Shown: piece by piece, positions 7,117-13,615 of the stretch
How positions within the stretch are numbered: the first letter of the stretch is position 1
Layout: each line of letters starts with the position of its first letter
NCBI GenBank assembly: GCA_004297635.1
Contig: SCUQ01000459.1
Location: 1 to 16,218, forward strand
DNA: 16,218 nt
DNA from: Rhizorhabdus sp.
GTDB taxonomy: Bacteria; Pseudomonadota; Alphaproteobacteria; Sphingomonadales; Sphingomonadaceae
Direction of reading: 5' to 3'
The notes under the pieces: model-generated
What the model saw: the letters and a program-made list of their open reading frames with translations, nothing else
Databases searched by the model: none
Told to the model about the DNA's origin: nothing
Translations under genes and position numbers: made by a program

Positions 7117-7131
7117 GGAGGATGTGACTTG
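7117..7131 (+). promoter_or_regulatory. Ribosome-binding site and TTG start of E1 alpha
   Basis: GGAGG at 7117-7121 is followed by a 7-nt spacer and TTG at 7129-7131. This decides between the in-frame ATG 7075, which lacks a convincing site, and the rarer TTG. A GTG at 7144 is also in frame but is worse placed. Confidence 0.65.
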
Positions 7132-8148
7132 GCGAGCGAGGCAGTGACGAAGGGGCAGGCCGGGCCCTGGGCGGACGAGCAGATCGAACTGCTGGAGCGC
7201 ATGCTCCTGATCCGTCACGCGGAGGCGCGGCTGGCGCAAACCGCCAAGGACGTCGGCCTTCCCGGCGGCGTGCATCTTTCGATCGGACAAGAGGCTTCGG
7301 CGGTAGGCGTCTGCTCCTGCCTGGACGTCGATGACTGGATGACCAGCACGCATCGCGGCCATGGCCATTTCCTGGCCAAGGGCGGCGAGGTCGACAGCAT
7401 GTTCGCTGAAATTTGGGGCAAGAGCAGCGGCATCTGCAAGGGCATGGGCGGGTCGATGCACGTCGCCGATTTCTCGCGCGGCATCATCGGCGCGAACGGC
7501 ATCGTCGGCGGCGGCCTTGCCATCGCGACCGGGGCCGCGCTCGCCGCGCAGCTCGACGGCAAGGGCCGCGCGGCCGTCTGCTTCTTCGGCGACGGTGCCG
7601 CGAACCAGGGCGTGTTCATGGAGAGCATGAACGTCAGCAGCATATGGAAGCTGCCAACCATCTTCGTGTGCGAGAATAACGGCCTGTCCGAGTTCACCGT
7701 CTCGTCGACGGTGACCGCGGGCAAGCTGTCCGATCGGGCCCGCGCGTTCGGCATGCCGGTCGAGGTCGTCGACGGCAATGACGTCCGCGCGGTGCGGTCG
7801 GCCGCGAAGGCCGCGGTCGAACGTTGCCGCCGTGGCGAAGGGCCGTCTTACATCGAAACGGTCACCTATCGCATCCACGGACATCTCGAGGCCGAGGACC
7901 TGATCCTCGCGGGCGGCAGCTATCGCACCGCCGCCGAGATCGACGCGTGGCGCGCCGAGGACCGTGATCCCGTCTCCCGCTTCCGCGCACTGCTGGCCGA
8001 GGAAGGCATTTGCGGCGCCGATCGCTTCGCCGAGCTGGACCAACGCGCGAAGGAAAAGGTCGATGCCGCCGTCACCTTCGCCGAAGCCGGAGAACCCGCC
8101 GACACCAAGCTGGTGTTCGAGCTGATGTTTGTCGAACCGAAGGCCTGA
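7129..8148 (+). CDS. Thiamine-dependent 2-oxoacid/acetoin dehydrogenase E1, alpha subunit
   Basis: This 339-residue protein is the alpha half of a heterotetrameric thiamine-diphosphate E1. The cofactor motif GDG (154-156) ... NN (183-184) is intact. The loop GKSSGICKGMGGSMH (97-111) followed by GANGIVGGG closely resembles the acetoin dehydrogenase AcoA form rather than ordinary pyruvate dehydrogenase. STHRGHGH (73-80) and YRIHGH (247-252) are further family blocks. The reaction would be cleavage of an alpha-hydroxyketone or decarboxylation of an alpha-ketoacid, with transfer of the acyl group to a lipoyl carrier. I chose TTG 7129 as the start because GGAGG (7117-7121) sits 7 nt before it; the upstream ATG at 7075 lacks such a site and adds 18 residues unlike the family. 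E1 beta follows after 3 bp. Substrate preference cannot be read from sequence. Confidence 0.92.
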   Translation: MASEAVTKGQAGPWADEQIELLERMLLIRHAEARLAQTAKDVGLPGGVHLSIGQEASAVGVCSCLDVDDWMTSTHRGHGHFLAKGGEVDSMFAEIWGKSSGICKGMGGSMHVADFSRGIIGANGIVGGGLAIATGAALAAQLDGKGRAAVCFFGDGAANQGVFMESMNVSSIWKLPTIFVCENNGLSEFTVSSTVTAGKLSDRARAFGMPVEVVDGNDVRAVRSAAKAAVERCRRGEGPSYIETVTYRIHGHLEAEDLILAGGSYRTAAEIDAWRAEDRDPVSRFRALLAEEGICGADRFAELDQRAKEKVDAAVTFAEAGEPADTKLVFELMFVEPKA

Positions 8149-8151
8149 CCG

Positions 8152-9138
8152 ATGACCCGCAAACGCTATACCCAGGCGATCAACGAAGCGCTCCACGAGG
8201 AAATGGGGCGTGATCCCAAGACCATCTTGTTCGGGGAGGACGTAGCGCTGGCCGTGTTCGGCGACACGCGCGGCCTGCTCGACCGCTTCGGCCCCGATCG
8301 GGTGCGCAACACACCGATCTGCGAGGCGACGATCGCGGGGATGGCGGTCGGCGCCGCAGCAGCCGGCTACCGAGTGATCATCCACATGCTCTTCTCGAAC
8401 TTCATCTATACCGGCTTCGATGCGATCGCGAACCAGATGGCCAAGCTGCGCCTGATGACCGGCGGGCAGATCGACCTGCCGATCACGGTGCTCGCCGTCT
8501 ATGGCGGCGGCGCGTCGCAGGCGGCGCAGCATTCGGACTCCAATCATCCGGTCCTGATGAATCTCGGCGGCATCGACGTGCTGGTGCCCGCCACGCCCGG
8601 CGATGCCAAGGGCATGCTGAAGACCGCGATCCGCAACAACCGGCCATCCTTCTTCCTGCAGGCGTCGGGCCTCGGCGCGGTCGGCGGCGACGTGCCGGAC
8701 GGCGAGCATCTTGTCCCGCTTGGCAAGGCGTCGGTGGCACGCGAGGGGCGCGACGTGACGCTGGTCAATGTCGGGTCGATGATCCGCGCCACCCAGAACG
8801 CCGCGAAAAAACTGGCCGAGGCCGGCATCGAGGCGGAGATCGTCGACGTCCGCAGCCTCGTGCCGCTCGACGAGACGACGATCGTGGAATCGGTGCAGCG
8901 CACCGGCCGCCTCGTCGTGATCGACGAAGCGCGCGACATGTGCAGCGCCGCCAGCCAGATCGCCGCCGTCGTCGCCGACAAAGGCTTCTCCGCGCTGCGC
9001 GCGCCGATCCGCCGCGTCACGGTCAACAACGTCTCGATGCCCTATGCCCCCAATGCGGAGGCCGCGATCTTCCCCAATGCGGACGATATCGTCCGCGCCG
9101 CGACCGCCCTGTGCCAGCCGGAGGTCGCCGCAGCATGA
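8152..9138 (+). CDS. Thiamine-dependent 2-oxoacid/acetoin dehydrogenase E1, beta subunit
   Basis: This 328-residue protein is the partner of the preceding alpha subunit. GEDV (28-31) and NTPICEATIAG (53-63) are present, with Glu58 in the position of the conserved glutamate that activates thiamine diphosphate. The block FDAIANQMAKLRLMTGGQ (89-106) matches the interface region of acetoin and pyruvate dehydrogenase beta subunits. The substrate-side loop differs from common forms: QHSDSNHP (126-133) replaces the usual QHSQS-type run, and NNVSMPYAPNAE replaces the usual D-x-P-x-P segment. These changes suggest an unusual substrate. The gene starts 3 bp after the alpha stop codon, and its stop overlaps the next start as ATGA, implying translational coupling. 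Confidence 0.92.
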   Translation: MTRKRYTQAINEALHEEMGRDPKTILFGEDVALAVFGDTRGLLDRFGPDRVRNTPICEATIAGMAVGAAAAGYRVIIHMLFSNFIYTGFDAIANQMAKLRLMTGGQIDLPITVLAVYGGGASQAAQHSDSNHPVLMNLGGIDVLVPATPGDAKGMLKTAIRNNRPSFFLQASGLGAVGGDVPDGEHLVPLGKASVAREGRDVTLVNVGSMIRATQNAAKKLAEAGIEAEIVDVRSLVPLDETTIVESVQRTGRLVVIDEARDMCSAASQIAAVVADKGFSALRAPIRRVTVNNVSMPYAPNAEAAIFPNADDIVRAATALCQPEVAAA

Positions 9139-9377
9139 AGATCACCCTGAAACTCGCGCGGGTCGGCATGAGCATGCAGGAAGCGACGATCGCCCAATGG
9201 TTCAAGCAGCCAGGCGAGAGCTTCGAGGCCGGCGAACCGCTCTATGCGATCGAGACCGACAAGGTCACTCAGGACGTCGAGGCCTCCGCGCCGGGAACGC
9301 TGCTCGAGATATTCGTCGAGGAAGGTACCGACGTAGAGGTCGGCACGCCGCTGTGCGTGGTCGACGTGGCGATATGA
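9135..9377 (+). CDS. Free-standing lipoyl-domain carrier protein
   Basis: This is an 80-residue protein consisting of one biotinyl/lipoyl domain and nothing else. GMSMQEATIAQW (11-22) is the first hairpin, and ETDKVTQDVEA (40-50) is the swinging-arm turn with lipoyl Lys43. A biotin carrier would have AMKM at this place. GTDVEVGTPL closes the domain. It would accept the acyl group from E1 and be re-oxidised by an E3 encoded elsewhere. In normal complexes this domain is the N-terminus of a 350-550-residue E2 that also carries an E1/E3-binding domain and a catalytic acyltransferase core. Here the frame ends right after the domain and overlaps the VOC gene as ATGA, so the short form is a designed end and not a sequencing break. 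Confidence 0.92.
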   Translation: MKITLKLARVGMSMQEATIAQWFKQPGESFEAGEPLYAIETDKVTQDVEASAPGTLLEIFVEEGTDVEVGTPLCVVDVAI

Positions 9378-9934
9378 CGATCGTCAACGGCCTGACCGGC
9401 TTCGGTCAGCCCGAAACGGGGATCATCCAGACCGCGTTCGTCGTCACAGACATCCGTCGGGCGATCGATGCCTGGCTGGCCGAGGGCGTCGGCCCCTGGT
9501 TTCACCAGGAGCGCTGGCGGCCCGAGGGGGCGACCTATCGCGGCGCGTCGTCGACGGCGGAGATATCCGCGGCGCTCTGCTTTTCCGGCCATAGCCAGAT
9601 CGAGCTTCTCCAACCGCTCGACGATGCGCCCTCGGTCTATCGCGAGATCCTCGATGCGCGAGGCCCGGGTTTCCACCATATCGCGCGCGGCACCGCGGAT
9701 TATGACGCCGACGTCGCGTGTTATCAGGCGCAGGGCCATGCGCTGGCCTTCGAGACGCTCGTGCCGACCGGCAGCCGCGTCGCCTATCTCGACACGTGCT
9801 CGATATTGCCCGGCTTCGTCGAATTGATTGAAACGACCGAAGCCAACGATAATTTTTTCACCGCGATCTACGATGCGGCCAGAGGTTGGGACGGCAGCGC
9901 GCCGATCCGATCGTTCGAAAGCCTGATATTCTAA
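9374..9934 (+). CDS. VOC (glyoxalase/bleomycin-resistance) fold protein
   Basis: This 186-residue protein belongs to the vicinal-oxygen-chelate superfamily, close to the glyoxalase_4 / methylmalonyl-CoA epimerase-like group. It opens with IIQTAFVVTDI and GVGPWFH, typical of that group. The expected metal ligands can be placed at Gln19, Glu77 (QIELLQP), His102 (FHHIARG) and Glu150 (GFVELIE). Members act as epimerases, isomerases, lyases or ring-cleavage dioxygenases through a metal-bound enolate. Epimerisation or isomerisation of an acyloin, acyl-CoA or ketone intermediate would fit this operon. The start ATG overlaps the lipoyl-gene stop codon, and the SnoaL-like gene follows after 13 bp. Substrate unknown. 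Confidence 0.87.
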   Translation: MTIVNGLTGFGQPETGIIQTAFVVTDIRRAIDAWLAEGVGPWFHQERWRPEGATYRGASSTAEISAALCFSGHSQIELLQPLDDAPSVYREILDARGPGFHHIARGTADYDADVACYQAQGHALAFETLVPTGSRVAYLDTCSILPGFVELIETTEANDNFFTAIYDAARGWDGSAPIRSFESLIF

Positions 9935-9947
9935 CCGGAGAGTTTCG

Positions 9948-10562
9948 ATGTCTTCAGTCAATGCCCAGACCATTCTCGACAAGGCCGAGATCAGCCAGCT
10001 GATCGCGTCCTGGGGAATCCTGCGCGACACCTATGTCTGGGACAAGCTGCGCGACTGCTGGACCGATGACGGCACGATGGCGGTCAGCTGGGTCAAGGGC
10101 ACCGCCGACGAGTTCATCGCGGGCTGCAAGCCGATGTCGGTCGACGTGGATAACAAGATCTCATCACAGCATGTCATCACCGGCTCGGCGGTGGACGTCG
10201 CGGGCGACCGCGCGGTCGCCGAGACCCGTATCCTGATCCTCGTCCGGTTGAAGGTGGACGGTATCTGGAGCGACGTCACGGCTGTCGCCCGCTTCCACGA
10301 CCTGCTGCTGCGCACGGCCAAGGGCTGGAAGATCAAGCAGCGCGTCGCTGTGTTCGACAAGGACAGCATCGCGCCGGTCAATCCCGCCGACCGGCTGGAG
10401 CTCGACGAGGCGCGTCTCAATGCCTTCCCCGAAGCCTATCGCTGCTGCGGCTATATGCTGTCGCAGCGGGGCATGCAGATCAACATGGACCTGCCAGCGC
10501 CGGGCAGCCCGGCGCTGGCGAAGCTCTATAGCGAGGGCGCCGACTGGCTCGGGGGCAAATGA
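9948..10562 (+). CDS. SnoaL-like / NTF2-fold protein
   Basis: This 204-residue protein has an N-terminal SnoaL_4-type cone fold (about 10-140) and an additional C-terminal tail with no recognised domain. The fold is shared by LinA, scytalone dehydratase, ketosteroid isomerase and limonene-epoxide hydrolase. Asp27 in RDTYVWD and His75 in SSQHVITG are 48 residues apart, exactly as the catalytic Asp25-His73 pair of the sphingomonad dehydrochlorinase LinA. I infer an acid/base lyase, dehydratase or isomerase. GGAGAG lies upstream of ATG 9948 with good spacing. The last 37 bases overlap the converging TetR gene. The gene closes the E1 operon. Confidence 0.85.
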   Translation: MSSVNAQTILDKAEISQLIASWGILRDTYVWDKLRDCWTDDGTMAVSWVKGTADEFIAGCKPMSVDVDNKISSQHVITGSAVDVAGDRAVAETRILILVRLKVDGIWSDVTAVARFHDLLLRTAKGWKIKQRVAVFDKDSIAPVNPADRLELDEARLNAFPEAYRCCGYMLSQRGMQINMDLPAPGSPALAKLYSEGADWLGGK

Positions 10563-11212
10563 TCGAAGCCGCGGCGCACGATCTGGTCCGCCGCCTGGGA
10601 CGAGATCATTTCCGCCTCCCGGGCGTCGACGCCCAGCGCGCGCAGCATCAGCATCGAGAATTGCTGCGCGATCGCCGTCGCCATCGACAGGTCGTTGCAC
10701 AGCAGGATGCGCGCGACCAGCGCCTGGGTGATGCCGAAGATATAGGCGACCCCGGTTTCCAGCACGGGCAACGAATAGCGGCCTTGCGCCAGGCCGAGCT
10801 CGAGATCGCCGACCACACCCCGGTTCATGTCGCCGAGGCCGAGATCGTCGAGGATCATCCGCGCGACGAAATGCCCGCCTTCGGGGTCGTCGATCGTTTG
10901 GCGTGCATAGACGCACAACGCGCGGGCCGAGCGCCGCGCCGCGTCGGTCTCGCCCTCGTTGACCTGGAAGCAGAGCGCTTCATAGCGGGCGCGGACAGCA
11001 TGCAATATGTCGGCCAGCAACGCCTGCTTGTCGACAAAATGATTGTAGAAGGTCTGCTTGGACGTGCCCGCCGCCTTGACGATATCGTCGATGCTGACCG
11101 CGTCGGAGGGGCCATGGCCGAACAGCGACATGCCGGCCCTGATCAGCGCCTCTCGGGTGCGTACGCGACGCTTGTCGGATGTCGACGCCTTGCGCGCGGT
11201 GCCGTTCTGCAT
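10526..11212 (-). CDS. TetR/AcrR-family transcriptional regulator
   Basis: This 228-residue protein has an N-terminal helix-turn-helix: TREALIRAGMSLF (19-31) is helix 1, and SIDDIVKAAGTSKQTFYNHF (40-59) is the recognition region. It is followed by DKQALLADIL, typical of the start of the ligand-binding domain. The remainder is helical and unassigned. The start at 11212 is the only sensible one because no other start codon lies before the HTH; no strong ribosome-binding site is seen. The gene is divergent from the MFS transporter with only 25 bp between them, and its 3' end overlaps the SnoaL-like gene. It probably represses the transporter and perhaps the operon in answer to a pathway compound. 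Other candidate operators are the palindromes at 3386-3403 and 7034-7047. Confidence 0.92.
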   Translation of the reverse strand: MQNGTARKASTSDKRRVRTREALIRAGMSLFGHGPSDAVSIDDIVKAAGTSKQTFYNHFVDKQALLADILHAVRARYEALCFQVNEGETDAARRSARALCVYARQTIDDPEGGHFVARMILDDLGLGDMNRGVVGDLELGLAQGRYSLPVLETGVAYIFGITQALVARILLCNDLSMATAIAQQFSMLMLRALGVDAREAEMISSQAADQIVRRGFDHLPPSQSAPSL

Positions 11213-11237
11213 CGGAAGTGATTAGGCGGGCGGGGAA

Positions 11238-12620
11238 ATGAAGGCAACGCAGATGAATGAGAATGAAGACCAATCGTCCAAAATCTCCACCGACGCCACA
11301 ATCGGTGCGCTGATCGAGCAGCAGCGTTTTTCGGCCACGCAGATTCTTGTCGTCGCGCTGGTGTCGGCGGTGCTGGTGCTCGACGGGCTCAATCTTCAGC
11401 TGCTCGCCTATTCGCTGCCGGCGATCCTCACCGAATGGGGCGTGACCAAGGTGCAGCTGTCCTCGGCCGTCGGCATGACGATGATCGGCATGGCGATCGG
11501 CGCGCTGTTCGGCGGATCGCTGGGCGACCGCTGGGGACGACGGCCCGCGCTGCTCGCCACCATCGCGTTGTTCGCCGCGATGACGCTCGCCTGCGGCCTC
11601 GCCCAGAACGTTACCCAGCTGACCGTGCTGCGGCTTTTGAGCGGCCTCGGCTTCGGCGCCTGCTTCCCCAGCGCCGCCGCGCTGGTCGCCGAATGGGTGC
11701 CGCGCCGCCGCATCGGTCTGGCGGTCGGGATCATCACCGTCGGCGTACCGCTGGGCGGCATGGCGGGCGCGATGCTGACCGTGCTCATCCTGCCGCACTG
11801 GGGCTGGCGGGGCTGCTTCTTCGCCGGCGGGATGCTGCCCGTTCTGATCGGCCTGGCCGCCTTCGTCCTGATGCCGGAATCGCCCGCCTGGCTGTCGCGC
11901 CGGGGCGAGCCTGGACGGCCGGACCTCGAACGGCTGGCACGGCGCGCCTGGGGCTGGACGCAGCCTTTGGCGATCGACACGCCGGCCCCGCGCCCGAACG
12001 GCGCCCAACGATCCGCCGGGGATCGCCTGCTCGCACGCGCCAACGCCCGCGTGAACATCGGCCTGTGGCTGGCCTTCTTTACCAATATGCTGGTCGCCAA
12101 CGCCATTCTTGCGTGGGGAACCGCAGCGCTGTCGCAACTGAACATGCCGCTTGCGAGCGCGGTGAGCGCCGCCATACCCTACAACATCGCGTCGATGGCG
12201 ATGGCGGTGCTCGCGTCGATCCTGTCGGTGCGCCTCGGATCGCGCGGCCTGCTCATCGGCCTGGCGCTGGCCGGCGCGGCGGGCAGCATCTGCGCCGCCA
12301 TCTTCTCGCCGATGGTCGCCTCGGGAGCCATGTCTCCGCTTCCCGTCCTCGCCGGCTATATCGTGATCGGCGGGGCGATGGGCGGAATCCAGGCGCTGCT
12401 GTTCGCGCTCGCGGCCCACGCCTATTCGACCGCCTATCGTTCCTCCGGCGTCGGCGTAGGATCCGCGGTCGGCCGGATCGGCGGGATCGTCAGCGGCTTC
12501 GGCGGAGGCGCGATCCTGTCGGTCAGTTCAACCGCGCCCTTCTTCGGCCTCGCGGGCTTCTGCCTGCTGCTCGTCGCGGCCGGGGCGATCGTGATCGACC
12601 GGCACATCCAGCCGCGGTAG
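11238..12620 (+). CDS. MFS transporter, aromatic-acid:H+ symporter (AAHS)-like
   Basis: This 460-residue inner-membrane carrier has about 12 hydrophobic segments. The first is preceded by a hydrophilic tail of about 35 residues. LVLDGLNLQLLAYSLPAI (TM1 area) parallels the DGFD-type motif of the AAHS family. GDRWGRRPAL is the loop 2-3 signature of the superfamily. MPESPAWL before the central loop is common in AAHS and sugar carriers. It would import a carboxylate or related pathway substrate with protons. Starts at 11238 or 11253 are both possible; GGGG precedes the first and AAGG the second. It converges on the SDR gene with a 5-bp gap. Confidence 0.93.
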   Translation: MKATQMNENEDQSSKISTDATIGALIEQQRFSATQILVVALVSAVLVLDGLNLQLLAYSLPAILTEWGVTKVQLSSAVGMTMIGMAIGALFGGSLGDRWGRRPALLATIALFAAMTLACGLAQNVTQLTVLRLLSGLGFGACFPSAAALVAEWVPRRRIGLAVGIITVGVPLGGMAGAMLTVLILPHWGWRGCFFAGGMLPVLIGLAAFVLMPESPAWLSRRGEPGRPDLERLARRAWGWTQPLAIDTPAPRPNGAQRSAGDRLLARANARVNIGLWLAFFTNMLVANAILAWGTAALSQLNMPLASAVSAAIPYNIASMAMAVLASILSVRLGSRGLLIGLALAGAAGSICAAIFSPMVASGAMSPLPVLAGYIVIGGAMGGIQALLFALAAHAYSTAYRSSGVGVGSAVGRIGGIVSGFGGGAILSVSSTAPFFGLAGFCLLLVAAGAIVIDRHIQPR

Positions 12621-12625
12621 CCGCT

Positions 12626-13399
12626 TCAGCCGACCGTCTGCCCCCCGTCAACCGCGATGATCTGGCCGGTGGTGAAGGCCGCGCCCGTCGAGCAGAGCCA
12701 GAGCACCGCCGAAGCGATCTCGGATGGCTGCGCGATCCGCCCGACCGGATGATCTTCCGCGATCACCGCGACCGGATCAAGGATACCATTCTGCCGGCCG
12801 AGCTCGCCCGAGAACTGGTCGAGCAGCTCGGTCTGGGTGCAGCCGGGCGCGACCGCGTTCACCCTTATGCCCAGCCGCGCATATTCGAGCGCGGCCGATT
12901 TCGTCAGCCCGCCCACCGCATGCTTGCTCGCGACATAGGGCGACACGCCGGGGACGCCGACCAGGCCAGTGACCGACGAGATGTTGACGATCGCGCCGCC
13001 GCCCTGTTCGAGCATCGCCGCGATCTCGGCCCGCATGCACAGGAAGGTCCCGCGTACATTGGTCCGCATCACCGCCTCGAGATTGTCGAGCTCCTGCAGC
13101 CCGACCGGCGCCATCGCCCCGATGATGCCAGCGCTGTTGCACGCGCAGTCGAGCCGGCCGTTGAGATCGAGCGCGGCATCGACGAAGGCCTGGACATGAT
13201 CCGGATCGGCGACATCGCCAGCGACCGCGACCGCTTTTCGTCCCATCGCCCGCACATCCCGCGCGACCGCCTCGGCCGCATCGCGTCCGCGCGCCGCGAT
13301 CGCCACATCAGCCCCGGCCGCCGCGAAGGCCAGCGCCACCGCCCGGCCGATGCCCCGGCTGCCCCCCGTCACCAGCGCGGTCTGCCCGTCGAATTCCAT
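12626..13399 (-). CDS. Short-chain dehydrogenase/reductase (classical SDR)
   Basis: This 257-residue NAD(P)-dependent oxidoreductase shows every classical SDR mark: TGGSRGIG (11-18) for cofactor binding, GDV at 61-63, NSAG (88-91), Asn114, catalytic Ser142, and Tyr155-x-x-x-Lys159 in YVASK. It ends with GQIIAVDGGQTVG. An arginine follows the glycine motif region (AARGRD), which hints at NADP or mixed use, but this is weak evidence. ATG 13399 has the strong ribosome-binding site AGGAGAGG. A role in oxidising a diol or alcohol, or reducing a ketone, of the pathway is inferred from context. It diverges from the ALDH gene across 216 bp in which I see no clear promoter. Confidence 0.95.
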   Translation of the reverse strand: MEFDGQTALVTGGSRGIGRAVALAFAAAGADVAIAARGRDAAEAVARDVRAMGRKAVAVAGDVADPDHVQAFVDAALDLNGRLDCACNSAGIIGAMAPVGLQELDNLEAVMRTNVRGTFLCMRAEIAAMLEQGGGAIVNISSVTGLVGVPGVSPYVASKHAVGGLTKSAALEYARLGIRVNAVAPGCTQTELLDQFSGELGRQNGILDPVAVIAEDHPVGRIAQPSEIASAVLWLCSTGAAFTTGQIIAVDGGQTVG

Positions 13400-13615
13400 A
13401 TGCCTCTCCTGTCATTCACGACGATGCTAGGAGCAACCGGACCCCACCGCGAGCGCCACCGCACCACCTGCACACAGATACAAGCACATCATACGCGGGC
13501 ATCCGCCACCCCGCCGGAAAGTCCGGCCTAAGTTCCACTCATGCGCATTCCGGGCAGGGCGCCGCGCGCTTGGTGTCGCTCTGCCGGGGCCGCATGCGAA
13601 GCGGAAGGAAAAGCG

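Noticed and set aside
7105..8709. A 534-codon open frame on the - strand opposite the E1 genes
   Set aside because: It shows no family motif, is rich in His/Asp/Arg/Ala as antisense of GC-biased codons, and the + strand E1 genes have clear thiamine motifs.
9135..9377. Biotin carrier interpretation of the 80-residue protein
   Set aside because: The modified-lysine turn is ETDKVTQ rather than AMKM, and the neighbours are E1 subunits, not a carboxylase.
10980..12419. A 479-codon open frame on the - strand opposite the MFS gene
   Set aside because: The product is a highly charged Gln/Arg/His-rich string without domains and overlaps the TetR HTH in another frame; it is an antisense shadow.
11435..13531. 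A 698-codon open frame on the + strand spanning the MFS and SDR genes
   Set aside because: Its translation is arginine/alanine/proline-rich low-complexity text typical of an off-frame in GC-rich DNA. It overlaps two genes with full family motifs on opposite strands.
13541..13615. ATG 13541 as the ALDH start
   Set aside because: It adds 25 arginine-rich residues foreign to the family and has no clear ribosome-binding site, whereas GTG 13616 has AAGGAA at proper distance.
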